Source: Micromussa lordhowensis (lineage: Eukaryota > Cnidaria > Anthozoa > Scleractinia > Lobophylliidae). From it: DNA of 64,000 bases. The stretch is from positions 3,779,394 to 3,843,393 of the forward strand of contig OZ026597.1 of the NCBI GenBank assembly GCA_964020085.1, in the 5' to 3' direction. Of this stretch, positions 11,654-23,491 are shown one piece after another. Below the pieces are notes generated by a model, which saw only the letters and a program-made list of their open reading frames with translations, was not told the origin of the DNA and did not search any database. A program made the translations under genes and the position numbers. The first letter of the stretch is position 1. Each line of letters begins with the position of its first letter.

Positions 11654-13290
11654 TTCAAATGACTTGACAGGGTAAACATATTTATGCCTTTCTCCCCCTC
11701 CCCGGAGGAGGTTGCTCAAAACAATCATTTAACTGATACACTAGAATTTAGAAACACTTGCGGATATAATCAGCGATCAATACGTAGGATATATATTGAA
11801 AACATAATTGAAATCACTAATATAAAAAAGATAAATACATCCATTGTATTCTTAAATTTTGTCTATTTTCGAACCTTTCACATTTCATATTCATTTTAGT
11901 CATGGGCTGTTCTTTTGTCGAATATTTTTAAGCCATCGTTCCTACACCATACTTTCGGTATTCATCATAGATGGGTACTGGTATCACAACACTGAGACAA
12001 CGACCAGAAAATTTCATCTCTACGATCGTCATCTTGATACCCGTCTTAAGCTATCTAAAGAATATTTTTCCATCGAGACAAAACAATTAAGGGCTCATCC
12101 GTCGAAGATCTGGTCGAGTTAATGTTTTTAGAAAAGGTAATTTCTTTCTCGTTCTGAAAATGTGTATAGCTAGCAGAGTGTTGCAAGAATCATCTGTCCG
12201 ACAAAAACGCTAAGACATTAATTCCAATTCCAAATTGGAATATTACTTATAGTTCATTTTCGTCCATTGATCAATAGATGCCATTTCTTCTATTCTAATT
12301 ATCGACTTCTGGTTAACCGTTTCGAAAACAATATCGTCCGACTCACTGCTGTCTCATTTTTTGAAGGAAACAATTGGCATAACGTTTGACTCAAGTTCGG
12401 TACGTTTGGCCTCCATGAATTTGGCCTTGCTGCGAAAGTAAACAGTTCCTTAGAGAGGCGAGAAATAGTTTTCACTCCTCTAAACATTAACGATTCTCCT
12501 CTGATCACTCCTGATTGTAAAATAATGTAGCGGTATTCATTATAAAACGTTCACTTCATGCGCTAGCTTTTACCATGCAAATATTGTGAGTAGGTCTGAC
12601 GGGTAAGATGGGCATTCCATATAACTTCCAGGCGCCACTTTCATGTCCGATCAATAAAGGAAATCATTACACCTTTCACAACTAATGAATTAATTTCCTG
12701 CAAGATCTTAATACGTCTTAGCAAAACTCTTTCGAAGCTGTCGCACTATACTTGGCAAACCAGCTTGCAGTTGAAAAGCTGGGTGACTTTATTAACAAAC
12801 AGTTTTCTTTCGTTCTTTTATAGCTAATACTAAAACGCTTCATTTTTTTGCGCATAAACGTACATTACCATTTTTATTCCAAGTAACTGTTGCAGCTAGT
12901 TCCTTTTCATGGTTTGAAAAAATAATTATTTTATGGTTTGATCGCTTTTCGAAAATTAATATCACACTTCTGACCTTCTTCATTTGACACGAGGCAATTT
13001 ATTAATTAAAACTGTTCACGTTTCGCAAACATGGAGGGTGCAAATTTGACATTTTACGACGTCTGTTCTTTATTCGTTCTAGATGCATGTCTTTCATTTG
13101 TTATTATCAGCGATAACAACACACATTAGAAAAGTAATATTTATGGCAATGCCTCTTGAAATTTCTCAGCTACGATTGACTGGAGGAGCTAGAATTTAAT
13201 CTCTCGTGCAATTTATTCTACTCTTGAAATTATATTATACTCCCTCTTGAAATTTGTCTATTTTCTTCGCAGTCGTTAATTCATTTTTTT
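11654..13290. repeat. GPCR-flank sequence with internal duplication
   Basis: No gene here. 11,710-11,900 matches 13,720-13,900, and 12,731-13,250 matches 13,912-14,400, so receptor flanks were duplicated locally before the large duplication. The same pattern recurs at 42.9-44.8 kb. Confidence 0.5.
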
Positions 13291-13299
13291 ACATCTGCC

Positions 13300-13605
13300 T
13301 CATTAATATCTGCGGCTTTCATTTCTGCCGAGAGACTTAACGCCACGTGTTGGCCACTGAAAGTTTCAACAAGAAAGTGTCGCCTCCCAACAGTTAAGAA
13401 GAGTCTCGCAAAACACACGCTTAACAAAGACCTTGCTGTCTGTATCTCTCCTTGCTTTGTTGTCGTTTCTCCCTGTAATCGTCATGCACTATATATTTCT
13501 CTATCAAGCCCACATACCTTGGAAATTCTATCGCCTCGTGCTTGTTTAGTTTATTCCAACTCTTTGTCAATCCTGTTGTGTATGCATTAAGAATTCATAT
13601 ATAAA
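13300..13605 (+). pseudogene. GPCR pseudogene, TM3 joined to TM6-TM7
   Basis: Plus-strand sequence first encodes a TM3-end segment (ISAAFISAERL) at 13,302-13,340. It passes quickly to a TM6-like segment (RLTKTLLSVSLLALLSFLP, from about 13,419), then a TM7/NPVVY-like remnant that needs frame changes. TM4, TM5 and the third intracellular loop are missing. A diverged copy lies at 43,860-44,165. Confidence 0.6.
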
Positions 13606-15077
13606 CTACTATTTAACGTAATCCTAAAACGTTTCAAGGCAATAAGGATTTCGTGGTACGCTCAGTTCAGTGGTTATTTATTCACTACTAACATAATTTT
13701 GCGGTTGCTCAAAAAAAACATTTAAGTGATAGAATTTAGAATTTAGGAACACTTGTGGATATAATAATCAGCGATCAGTACTTAGGATGTATATTGAAAA
13801 CATAATTGAAACTACTAATATAAAAAAAATAAATACATCCATTGTATTCTTAAATTTTGTCAATTTTCGAACATATTCAACTTTCACATTTCATATTTAT
13901 CTTTCGAAGCTGTCGCACTATACTTGGCAAACCAGCTTGCAGTTGAAAACCGGATGACTTTATTAACAAACATTTTTCTTTCGTGTTTTTATAGCTAATA
14001 CAATAATGCTTCATTTTTTGTGCATAAAGTTATATTACCATTTTTATTACAAGTAACTGTTGCAGCTAGTTCCTTTTCATGGTTCGAAAAAAAAAAATCA
14101 TTTATGGTTTGATCGCTTTTCGAAAATTAATATTCACACATTGGGCCTTCTTCATTTGACACGAGGCAATTTATTAATTAAAACTGTTCAAGTTTCGCAA
14201 ACATGGAGGGTGCAAATTTAACATTTTACCACGTCTATTCTTTATTCGTTCGAGATGCATGTCTTTCATTTGTTATTATCAGCGAAAAAAAACACACATT
14301 AGAAAAGTAAAATATATGGCAATGCCTTTGAAATTTCTGAACTACGATTGACTGGAGGAACTAGAAGTTAATCTCTCGTGCAATTTATTCTACTTCCTTG
14401 TCTCTTTCCCCATGCAAGTTAAGTAATTAACCACACGTCCCATTTGAAGTGCAAACATCACAGCCCACATTTAAATAACACATTTGCCGTTCAATACAGC
14501 AATAACAAAACACTTTTTAAGGCGCCCATCTACGCACTGCGGACCTATCTCCAAGTTCCTGTGGGGTTTTTATCCTTTTCTTTCAGCTCTCTAGAATGTA
14601 TTCCGCACAAAAGCAGTTTAGAGGGGTAAGGCAAACCAGAATTATTAATCCCTTGTACTAGTTGAAGTGTAAACACTGCCGCCAAGAACTGGAGAACACA
14701 CCTGCAGCTTTAATTTACCTACATTATGGATCCGTACTCTAATGTGTAATTAAGAAACTGCGTCAACGTTAAAATGACGTTCAATTGAGGAATTGCGTGT
14801 CTCTGAGGATAATTGTTGAATTTGTCCCGCACGATGATTGGCCTTAATAAAAGACACGTCCAATAAAGTGAACAGCTGTTTTATTATCTCTATTTCGGAT
14901 TGAAACTCAAACAATTTCCGTTGCTAACAATTACGATCGATTGGCCTCCATACAGAGGAAAGAACACTATATGATAATTTTTTGCGACCTGCATCAGGCC
15001 TCTCAATAAGGACTTTTATTTTTACCCACATTAGTAAAACCACAGGCGTTTCTTAACGTCAAAGTGGAAACGCTTTA

Positions 15078-17469
15078 AGGTATCATGGTAGGTGGATTTT
15101 GACGAAAAAATAGATTTTATTTTTTTTTTGCCGGTCGAATTGAGAAGACTGTGATAAATATTTTGCAAAAAAAATGAGCAAAAAATTTTTTTTACTTTTT
15201 GAGATACGGAAAGAAACTATTTTTGAATCTCATTAAGCCCTAAAATTCACCGCCGGTTGTCACGTGTAATGCGAATTGCGGTGTAATTTTCATTATACTG
15301 AACTGAGACGTACACGCGAACTGTCCTAATCTGACATTTCCGAGAGCTTTTTGTCCCTCGGATGTTCATTTGTTTGCGGCTGAACATCGAGTTGCGTGCA
15401 TCGCTTGCTGGCCCGCGTGCCTATTCCACTTCGAGATTTCCTCTTTTTAGCTTCTCGAGGTATCGTCTTGATAAATGTCTGGAGAACGAAGAGATCTTCT
15501 TAAGTTCAGCAACATAATACCAATTCTGCCGACGAAATCTGGGTAAAAAATCATGGAGGTTTACATACAAACCTTTTTAAGCTCTGCTCGAACTATAACC
15601 ACGACTAGTTTTCGCGCCAGAATTGTAGACGTCTGTTTATTTCAGGTTGTCATATAAGCCATTGTTGTTACAAACTGATCCGTGCCGACATCTGTCAATG
15701 CCTCATCAAATCTTCTTGCATGCGGTGATTTTTAACACCTCATCATAGAAATCGCACGAAACCTTTTTCGCCTTTTTCTCGATAAAGTAAAACTGCATAT
15801 AAGGGTGAACATTTTTAGTTCGTTTACGCGCGTCTTCCGACGGAATAGCGTCGCGCACAGTTTCTAAAAATAGATTACATCACCAGAGACCCCCCACATG
15901 ACTCAGACAAGAATTACAGTCCGGTAGAAGGTTTTGTATGAGCGCGTTGTATTCTAGACCAGAAAACCAGGCAAAACAGGAGAGATTGGTGGTTTAGGTT
16001 TTTGATTAGCTTAAATATTGTTAGAAGGTAAACAATGCTGCCGTAGGTAATTTAAAACGGTTTCAAGGTGTCCAGAAAAGAGCATAAATGTCACAAATTG
16101 CAAGAGGATCTTACAAAGCCGCAGTGACAGTCTGACAGATCCCAAAACCCTCACTTCAGGAATTGGAAGTCGAGAACATTTTGAGCGGCGGTTGTGACTA
16201 GCCGATCAGAATTCTTCACAGGAAAATGTTTTACGAAGAAACTTATCTGCTGTTTCTCCTGGTCTTGAAAAAAGGACTTATCAGTTGACCTATCGCCAGA
16301 AATTCCCAAATTTGACAACCCGAGCCGTCCACACAAACGAATACGATAGAATTGGAGGACATAATTATTATCTCTGAGGCAATTCCAAAGGCATAGCAGA
16401 ATTAGGTGTCCTGTGCAATTTGGAGACCTAGATTTTAATAGAGTCGTTTCTCCGACCCAATAAACGAATGCGAGCAGACCTCAACTGCATGTGTTTGATA
16501 TGTTATATGTTTGGCGCGATACGTGTAACATAAATAGCGCGTGCTAAAGCTTATTTTATATGCGAAGATAGAGCGGGTCAATCTCTCTTAAACGGCAAGG
16601 CAAGGCAACCGATCGGTTCGGATCTACGGTATTTCTTTGAGGTTTTTCTTTAGTGGCTTGCTGGCTTTCTTGTCAGTGATACACCTGAATGTCGGGTACA
16701 ATGATAGTATATGCGAGAAGTGTATTTATAAACAACCTTCATACATGAGAATGAGAAACCCATCATATATTTTGCCGACCTCCTTCAAACTCTGTATTAT
16801 TATTATCCCAAAGTACACATTGTGGGTCTAACATTTTGAGCTACAGAGGCCCTCAAATTGCGAAATAAATCGCTGAGTATCACGCTGAAGAGCTCACGAA
16901 CGCCTTTGTTCCATACGTCGCTCTCAAAGAAGCAGCGCACGGAATGGTTTGTTTGTCTGAGTCACACCGGGGGGTACTTTTCGTGACGTCATTTGTGCGC
17001 GACGCTATTAGCTGAAAATTGGCAGCCACGGTCTAGGATAATTCGTTCGAAAAAGGGTGTCGGGCTTTGTTAAATTTCGCTTCCGTTTACAAGTCATAGC
17101 CTCTTTAGCAGAAAGGAACGTCCGCATTGACAATATCAAACTTTAGGAGGTTGTAAAAAAAAAAACCACCACATCTGGAAAATCGCAGACACCCTTTTTG
17201 AGGGTGATGTGTGAGAAAACATTTCCGATGTAAATCTCGCCAATCCAATAATTCACGCGCGGGAAGCGAACCAATTTAAGCGAAGCAGTGTTTCTGGGGA
17301 TTTCTTTTAATATCACTTCGTCATTGTCTTTTTAGAAATTTTTAAAGATATGATTGTATTCTATAACTATTTAGCTTTCAGAAAATGTATAGGTTGATGG
17401 GGTTTTCTTTGAAAGCGTCAGCGTAAGGGCGCGATTTCCAAACACTGTCAATCCACCTAGCATGATACC
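15078..17469. mobile_element. Non-autonomous DNA transposon with TTAA target duplication
   Basis: The element begins GGTATCATGGTAGGTGG and ends with the near inverse (CCACCTAGCATGATACC). It is flanked by TTAA at 15,074-15,077 and 17,470-17,473. The paralogous locus at 45,552-45,555 has a single TTAA and no insert, a clean empty site. The 2,392 bp contain no transposase-like frame. TTAA targets are used by piggyBac and Kolobok families; ends beginning GG lean to Kolobok, which is inference. It ends 26 bases before the ATG of the GPCR at 17,496. Confidence 0.8.
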
Positions 17470-17495
17470 TTAATCGTTCATCTAAAACACCAAAA

Positions 17496-18521
17496 ATGAA
17501 CCGCACATCGTCAGCTAACAGGAGCTCGGAGAATGCGACTGCTTCATCAACGCTGGTTCCTTATAGAGCAGAAGGCATCGCATGGTGCAGCGTGTTTATT
17601 TTGATATCCGTCTTCACTGTCGCAGGAAACTTGCTCAACATTGTTCTCTTTGTACTTGACAAGAATCTTCGAAAGAGAAGTTTATTTCTCGTCATCAATA
17701 TGGCGTTTGCTGACCTGTTGATAGGAGCGTTGTCTCTACCTGGCTTCGTATTCATTATCGGGAGTGATTATCAGCGATGGCCAGAAGCTAGTGCTGCGTT
17801 TCTTACTGGGCACAGAATCATCGACACCGTTTTCTCGCAGGTGGCATTAATTTCTGCGGCCTCCATCTCCGTCGAGAGATTTTACGCCATATATTGGCCG
17901 TTCAAGCACCGAACACTAGCAGTGCAAACATATCGCACTGTTCTTGGTGTGGTGTGGATACTAGCTGTCGTTATCTCCGCAGTGTTCAACGCATTATTAA
18001 ATTTAATTTCATTCAAACATACCGTGTATGTTTGGACACCATATACCTTAATTCTTATACTTGTTATATGTGGTTGTCATTTCGGCATCTGGAGAAAGTT
18101 TCGTCATGGAGGGGTCGATTCGCAGCAGGAAAGCAGACCTTTGCAAAACAAACGCTTAACAAAGACTTTGATGCTTGTATCTACTCTTGTTTTGCAGTCG
18201 TGGATACCTTTAATTATTTTATACTGTTTAGACACATCAAGTATCTCGATACCTGAGACATATTTTAATATTGCCGACATTCAAAACTATTCAAACTCTT
18301 TTTTAAATCCAATTGTGTATGCATTTAGAATTCCTGAGTTTAAACAAACGTTTCTTTCGCGCTGTTTTGGAAGGCAAGCAGCACTCAACATCGAAAACAG
18401 CAAAAGAAAAAATAAGATGCCTCTCACTTCGACGTCGCAGACACAGCTAAGAACATTACGAACAGATCCTAGTCACCTGCAATTGTCGTTTGAACACGAA
18501 GCGATGGACACTAAAATGTAG
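17496..18521 (+). CDS. Intact rhodopsin-family (class A) GPCR
   Basis: An uninterrupted 341-aa single-exon receptor with an extracellular tail (N-glycosylation sites at N2, N8 and N13) and seven hydrophobic segments. Class A landmarks are N45 in TM1, D73 in TM2, D110 at 3.32, E127-R128-F129 replacing DRY, W-I-P in TM6 and NPIVY in TM7, followed by a basic Ser/Thr-rich tail. The usual TM3 cysteine (3.25) is Leu and the second loop has no cysteine, so the conserved disulphide is absent. TM5 lacks its usual proline. These absences recall the melanocortin/S1P/cannabinoid/adenosine group; the ligand cannot be told. It is expected in the plasma membrane. A TTAA transposon sits just upstream of its start. 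Confidence 0.9.
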   Translation: MNRTSSANRSSENATASSTLVPYRAEGIAWCSVFILISVFTVAGNLLNIVLFVLDKNLRKRSLFLVINMAFADLLIGALSLPGFVFIIGSDYQRWPEASAAFLTGHRIIDTVFSQVALISAASISVERFYAIYWPFKHRTLAVQTYRTVLGVVWILAVVISAVFNALLNLISFKHTVYVWTPYTLILILVICGCHFGIWRKFRHGGVDSQQESRPLQNKRLTKTLMLVSTLVLQSWIPLIILYCLDTSSISIPETYFNIADIQNYSNSFLNPIVYAFRIPEFKQTFLSRCFGRQAALNIENSKRKNKMPLTSTSQTQLRTLRTDPSHLQLSFEHEAMDTKM

Positions 18522-19150
18522 TGGACAAAGACCAGAGAAACTGAACATTCACGTTGCCGTTTATTGTAGAACTAGAACATTGTACATAAATCTGAATCTA
18601 ATACTCAATGCTGCTGTTATTTGAACTTTAAACCAGCATCACGCAACGCTAACGCCTCTAAAATCTTTTCACTTCGTGTCCGCAGACTTTTAAACATACC
18701 TTGACTGAAAATCATCTCAGTATGTAGCTTACTATTTAAGATATTATTCCAAAAACTGTAAAAATAACAACGATATTTTGGCATGCTTTTTTGCATTTTG
18801 CAACAGATGGCTATTGCGTTGAACATACAGATCTGTTTTAGGTTGGTCAAAGTATATCCTCAAGTAAGAAAATGTAGAAGTACTTTTAACTAGAATAAAA
18901 CATGAAATTATATTAAAAGATGAACTTCCTTTCTGTGGACTCTTACTTAATTTTGTCTTCAAATCCATTAAGCAGCTTTGACATTAAAGCCTGAAAAAGG
19001 GAAGGCGCAAATATGGAACTGACTATCATATATATAAACTCATAAAACAACACTGCAGAGAAAAATGTTCAGCTGCAGTAGAATCATGACAACTTTAAGC
19101 AAAAAGTAATATTCAAAGTATTGAGATTCTACACTGCAGAACAAAGCTTA

Positions 19151-19782
19151 CTAATCACTTATGCCTTTAAGAAAATCCAAAAGTTGGCCAAAATGTTGTT
19201 TTTTTGCTGCATCTCTCTTATTAGTAAGGAGATTTTTTCCTTCTTCTATTTTCTCTCTCTCTCTTCTCAGAGTATCTCAGCAGCTGACGAATGGCATTTT
19301 TTTCTTTTTCTCATTCTTTTATTTCCATCTTTTGCTCCCTTCAGACAATTGCCACTTTCATCATCTTCAAGCTCATCACAATCATCGTCGCATTCTGCAT
19401 TTGACTCACTTTGACTTGATGGTGAAGAGACCACGCGTGCAACATCAAAGGTGTAGCTTGGATTAACCTAGCGGCTCTCCCCAATACACTCTTAAGAACT
19501 CATAAAATTCACATGTTTGTCTTGCTTTTCCTATTTGTTTATTGTTATCTACAACTTGCTTAAACTTTGCTGCTAGTTTATCATACTTCCCTATGCACTG
19601 ATCAACAGTTGCTTTATACTCCGAAGTTTCACTGAAGTGGGCACAGATTTTCTGGGAGGCATCCGTTTTTGTTGTTTTTCCTTTCTTTAATAGATGTTTG
19701 AACTGACCGTAGCTTTCAATGAGCAATCGAACATGCCTATCGTCCCACTTTTGTTGGCTCTCTGATGATTCTGTTTCAGTTA
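19151..19782 (-). pseudogene. Myb/SANT-like (trihelix) DNA-binding protein, broken
   Basis: A minus-strand exon starts after a TTTTTTTAAATGCAG acceptor at 19,782. It encodes a Myb/SANT-like domain: WDDRHVRLLIESY, then GKTTKT, IGKYDKLAAKFKQV and a TCEFYEFL end. The frame breaks at the TAA at 19,463-19,465. Coding resumes in another frame (VNPSYTFDV, then an acidic linker) and shifts once more in a GA-rich run before the Gln/Lys-rich C-terminal helix ending at 19,151. Such domains occur in transposon-derived and multicopy host genes. The C2H2 exon relic at 21.2 kb could be its first exon. Confidence 0.6.
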
Positions 19783-19785
19783 CTG

Positions 19786-21200
19786 CATTTAAAAAAATGT
19801 CAGTTAGCGAAGCAAGAAATTAATTTATTTACTAATTAAATGTGAAGAAGGTTCACTTATTTGAAGTATACAGGCATGTCAAAGGGTGCAAATATCATTT
19901 ATTTGTTTACAGCATATTGAATAATTTAATTATCTGTTTAGGTATGTGATTCAGGAGATCCAAGTTGACCTGTAGACTTATAAAACTCATTATCTGTTTT
20001 GATAGCAAACCTCAAAGGCAGCAGGAGATTACTTGTATTGTACCTCTGTCAAAACTTCTTAATTTATTACACTGTTTTATTTATAAACAAAAGTATAGAT
20101 CAGTTGAAATAAAATTATAACATAACTAAAGCAAAGCGCGCGCTCTGATTGGTTAATTCAGCGTCTACTTTTTGCCCCCTGAAGTGTGTGCTAATGTTTA
20201 CAAAGCTTTTTGACAGCCATTGTTTCCAAAGTAATGGCCGACGTCCCTTCCACCAGAAATGCGGAGCAGTCCTCATAGTTGTCTGAAGATGAGACAGATA
20301 GTCCATCCTTTGAAACGTGAATAAACTTTATCGAGTTGCTGGTGTGCAGTCGGTCGTCATGAATGAATTTTCGCGCGCTTGTTTTCTCTTGTCATGTAAG
20401 ACCACACGAACATTCGTTTTGTGATGTAGCTCAACAAAAGGACTTCTTTTGTTCCAATGTCTCAATAGTCAATGTCTCACTCAATAGTGTACGCCATGGC
20501 GCTTACCATTTGTTAAATACAACATACAGCTGGTAAATAAGCTAGTGACTAATTTCTCATATTAAATATAGATTCCCCGGTTAGCAGAGGGTTCGTCTCA
20601 TTTTTCGCTCGCTCAGCAGAGAGACCTGGAGCATTGCTAGTTGGGGAATATAAATTTAAGATTAATAAATAAACTTAGGAAACTAAAGCTTCTCATACTT
20701 TCTAATTCTGAAGCCATCTACTCTTAAATATTATTCGTTTTATTTGCTTGGAAACAATACATGCGCTTTTATAATATATAGGCATAAAGAATGCGAAACG
20801 TAAACGACCATGCAGCAAAATGCATGCATTCACTCTTAACCCAAGTGATGGCGGGAATATTTGCCTTGCACCTTGCAATAGGAGGTGTGCTCATGTTTGA
20901 TGTGATGAATAGCATTGTTTTTGGCTCTCAAGAAAACTGCCAGCAAGGCTGCGCCAAAACCTTTGTCCAATTGTCCGGGACAGGTGGAAATTTAGTTCGG
21001 ACATGTCAACCTTTGAGATACAACTTGTCCGTGAGACAAGCCCATTTTCAGTAAGGAAAAATAAATAAACAGTTGAAAATTGTGTTCACATTACAGTAGA
21101 GTTAAAATATATCTTGTAGTCATAGAAACAAACCTCATACTTGACAAAAGGTTACTTTGCTCTTCCGCGGCCATTTTGTTTGTTTGGTTTTTTTTTATTT
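19786..21200. other. Repeat-rich non-coding stretch
   Basis: AT-rich, with a plus frame at 20,791-21,054 that has no recognisable domain and resembles dispersed repeat sequence. Nothing else is supported. Confidence 0.35.
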
Positions 21201-21228
21201 GTTTTCACTTTATTTCCGCACTACTTAC

Positions 21229-21337
21229 CCAAGTCTGTTGTGGCCACTCTGGTGCAAAAATGGTGCAATATTGTGTTGAAGTCAGCTGTCGCATAAAAAC
21301 ACGACAAGCGCTTATATTGGGCAGAAGCTTCCGCCAC
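21229..21337 (-). pseudogene. C2H2 zinc-finger first-exon relic
   Basis: Matches the exon at 50,135-50,244, including the strong donor GTAAGT at its 3' edge (complement at 21,223-21,228). Here the start codon is changed (ATG to GTG) and the first finger cysteine region is altered, so it is a dead copy. It lies 1.4 kb upstream of the Myb/SANT exon on the same strand. Confidence 0.5.
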
Positions 21338-21654
21338 GTTGAGTTCGATTCAGGACTCGGAGAAACTGGGCCCGAGCAGGAATGGTCGAATGGAAAGGAG
21401 TTTTCCAGTTATTCCTATCATCCGGAATTATAGGCCAACCTCGGGAGGTACACCCAAAATTTCGGAATGGAATTCCGGAAATGTCTGTTCCATCCACTAC
21501 CCCACCGGTATTTTTGGTCGCACGGAAAGCGCCCACTGAAATACCTTCTACCGCATCAGAGAAACCACGCCTCGTGTGTAAACGTTTTCATCATTCCTTA
21601 GACTAACACAACACTACAGACTAACATGTACACCTTACGTTGACCTCTGACATC

Positions 21655-21866
21655 ACCTCGGAGAATAAGACTGCTTCGTCAATGATTTTTCACCCAAAGC
21701 AGTGGTTTCGTGCTACTTTGGAAGACATGCTTTGAATATTAAATGTAGAAATAAAAAGGCTTCTGTCAGTTTTGACGCCGGCGACACAGAAGCAACATTA
21801 CAAACTGCTATCGCCTTGGATGCCTTGACACATCCGGGATCTTCCTACGATCCAGATAAACAGTAA
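21655..21866 (+). pseudogene. GPCR relic: N-terminus fused to C-terminal tail
   Basis: Plus-strand sequence resembles the receptor N-terminus (SENKTASSM-like, compare SSENATASS) and then directly the intracellular tail (CFGRHALNIK-like, compare CFGRQAALNIE), ending at TAA 21,864-21,866. All seven TM segments are missing. Confidence 0.5.
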
Positions 21867-22439
21867 ACAGCCTTTGTTGTACAGCGGTAGAAAACTCTTT
21901 TGTTTAAGACAAGCTCGGTAAACATGTCGAGAAATTTATTTCTAGATGGTAATTGAATTTCAAGAAACATTCATTCCTCAAACAAGTGTTCTATTATATT
22001 TATGGAATGACAACTCATTTACCCTTTCTTTGAGCTTTGTGTCATACGAATACCTTTTGTAATGAAAACATACCGGAAATATGGTTTGATCTATATCTCT
22101 TGGAGTTACATCGAAAATTGAGCCAAACATGATTAAGTCAGTTTTAACTCACCCTCCCGAAGCTTATTTATGTAAGTCAAAGTTGGTTGCTGAACAACAG
22201 ATCCCATCTGCAATTTGTGACTTGAATTTCAAGTTGAGTAAAACTGGGATTGGGTTAAAAGATGGATAGTATATTTTGCTACTTCTATAAGCTTTAAATA
22301 GTGGTTGATTTAATACCCATTTACTCGTATACACCATGCCAGGTCTTCCCTATCAGTTTAATCACGTGACGATCCCTTCATTTTCCGTGTGGAGGAGGTG
22401 GCCAATTGCCACCATTTTGTTGTTGTTGTTGTTGTGTTC

Positions 22440-22622
22440 ATGGCGAGAGAAATTTGGGGAGAGTACCTGTCCTCGGGCATGCTGTACCCTTCCCAGATTT
22501 CGATCTTCAGAGAGAAACAAGACGGTGGCGTTCGAACTCTTCAATCAAGGTTAAATAAAGGCTACGAGTCCACAGCTTCTACGCTCGTAATAGTGGAATG
22601 TCAACTTGAGGATCTAGAATAA
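22440..22622 (+). CDS. Short ORF of unknown function, doubtful
   Basis: A 60-codon ORF begins MAREIWGEYLSSG in a good start context after a (TTG)n run. There is no recognised domain, splice evidence or second copy in the window. It could be a first exon or chance. Confidence 0.15.
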   Translation: MAREIWGEYLSSGMLYPSQISIFREKQDGGVRTLQSRLNKGYESTASTLVIVECQLEDLE

Positions 22623-22639
22623 AGGATCAGTTATTTTGA

Positions 22640-23490
22640 CTATTTTCGAATTCGGCAAAAATGCGTTTGCATGATTGTCCGTATAGAGTCGTTAACAGTG
22701 ATCGTATGCAAATTTCCTTTGAAGCGAAAATACTTAGTTCTTGTTATGATTGTTGTTTTGTCAAGAAGTTTGGCGCGGACAAGAATGTCCTTGAGAGATT
22801 TTCCTTCCTGTAAGACATAATCGGTGGCTGATTAAAGATTTCTTTGAGCCTAGTGTTGTTGAATCATGTGCCAGTGTTTCATGAGATTCTTTTTAAGATT
22901 CGGTGCGGCTGGATTGTAAGTTGTAACAAACGGCAGAATCTTGTTTTGTTGCGAAGAGCCTCTTTTCGGTCACAGAACTGAACTTCAGTCAAATATTCAA
23001 TTCATTGCGTCAAAGATATGCGTGTATACGATTTCCCATGATTTAACACGGCATATACTTTCTTGCCTAGCTCTTTTATTAATTTGCCAGACTGAACTTG
23101 CTTTTTTAAAGATAGCTCTGCACCAGAAGTCTCTCTCTGCATTGCAAACCTTTGAATCGCAAACCTTCATATCCTGTTCAATGGGTGATGTTTAGTATAG
23201 TAAAGGAAAGCGTAATCATCAGCACAGCATAGCACAACTTCAGTAACACAACACGACACAATAGGCCAGTTTCGATATTAGGTCATATTGTGAGATGGTC
23301 CTTCATCGAGTTATGTTTTAACATCTTTTTTTGTCACGTGTGTAGACTCTGTATCAAGGGATTTATAAATCCAGTCTCCTTAAGTCCATAAATCCAGTCT
23401 CCTTATGTGCAGCGCCCCTCTAAGACAAAAAAAAAGAATGTTTCGTACCGCGGTACAACAGACTATAACTGTAAAATATGTTCAGAATTT
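22640..23490. other. Non-coding, no supported gene
   Basis: No domain-bearing frame. A small direct repeat of ATAAATCCAGTCTCCTTA occurs twice near 23,367-23,407. Confidence 0.35.
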
Positions 23491-23491
23491 C

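Larger units (their letters stand above)
3258..18998. repeat. Tandem segmental duplication, unit 1
   Basis: Sequence from about 3,258 is repeated in the same order and orientation from about 30,253. The shared blocks are a degenerate coding repeat, a MITE piece, a Gypsy copy, a minus-strand GPCR, GPCR flank duplications, a GPCR pseudogene and a plus-strand GPCR with its 3' flank. The match ends at 18,998 in a short stretch (ATTAAAGCCTGAAAAA) that in unit 2 is the 3' tail of a SINE. The centre (10.3-12.3 kb) has no counterpart in unit 2, so each copy was rearranged afterwards. Confidence 0.75.

Noticed and set aside
19121..19466. Plus-strand Ser-rich frames near 19.2-19.4 kb
   Set aside because: They are antisense to the acidic linker and C-terminal helix of the Myb/SANT pseudogene.
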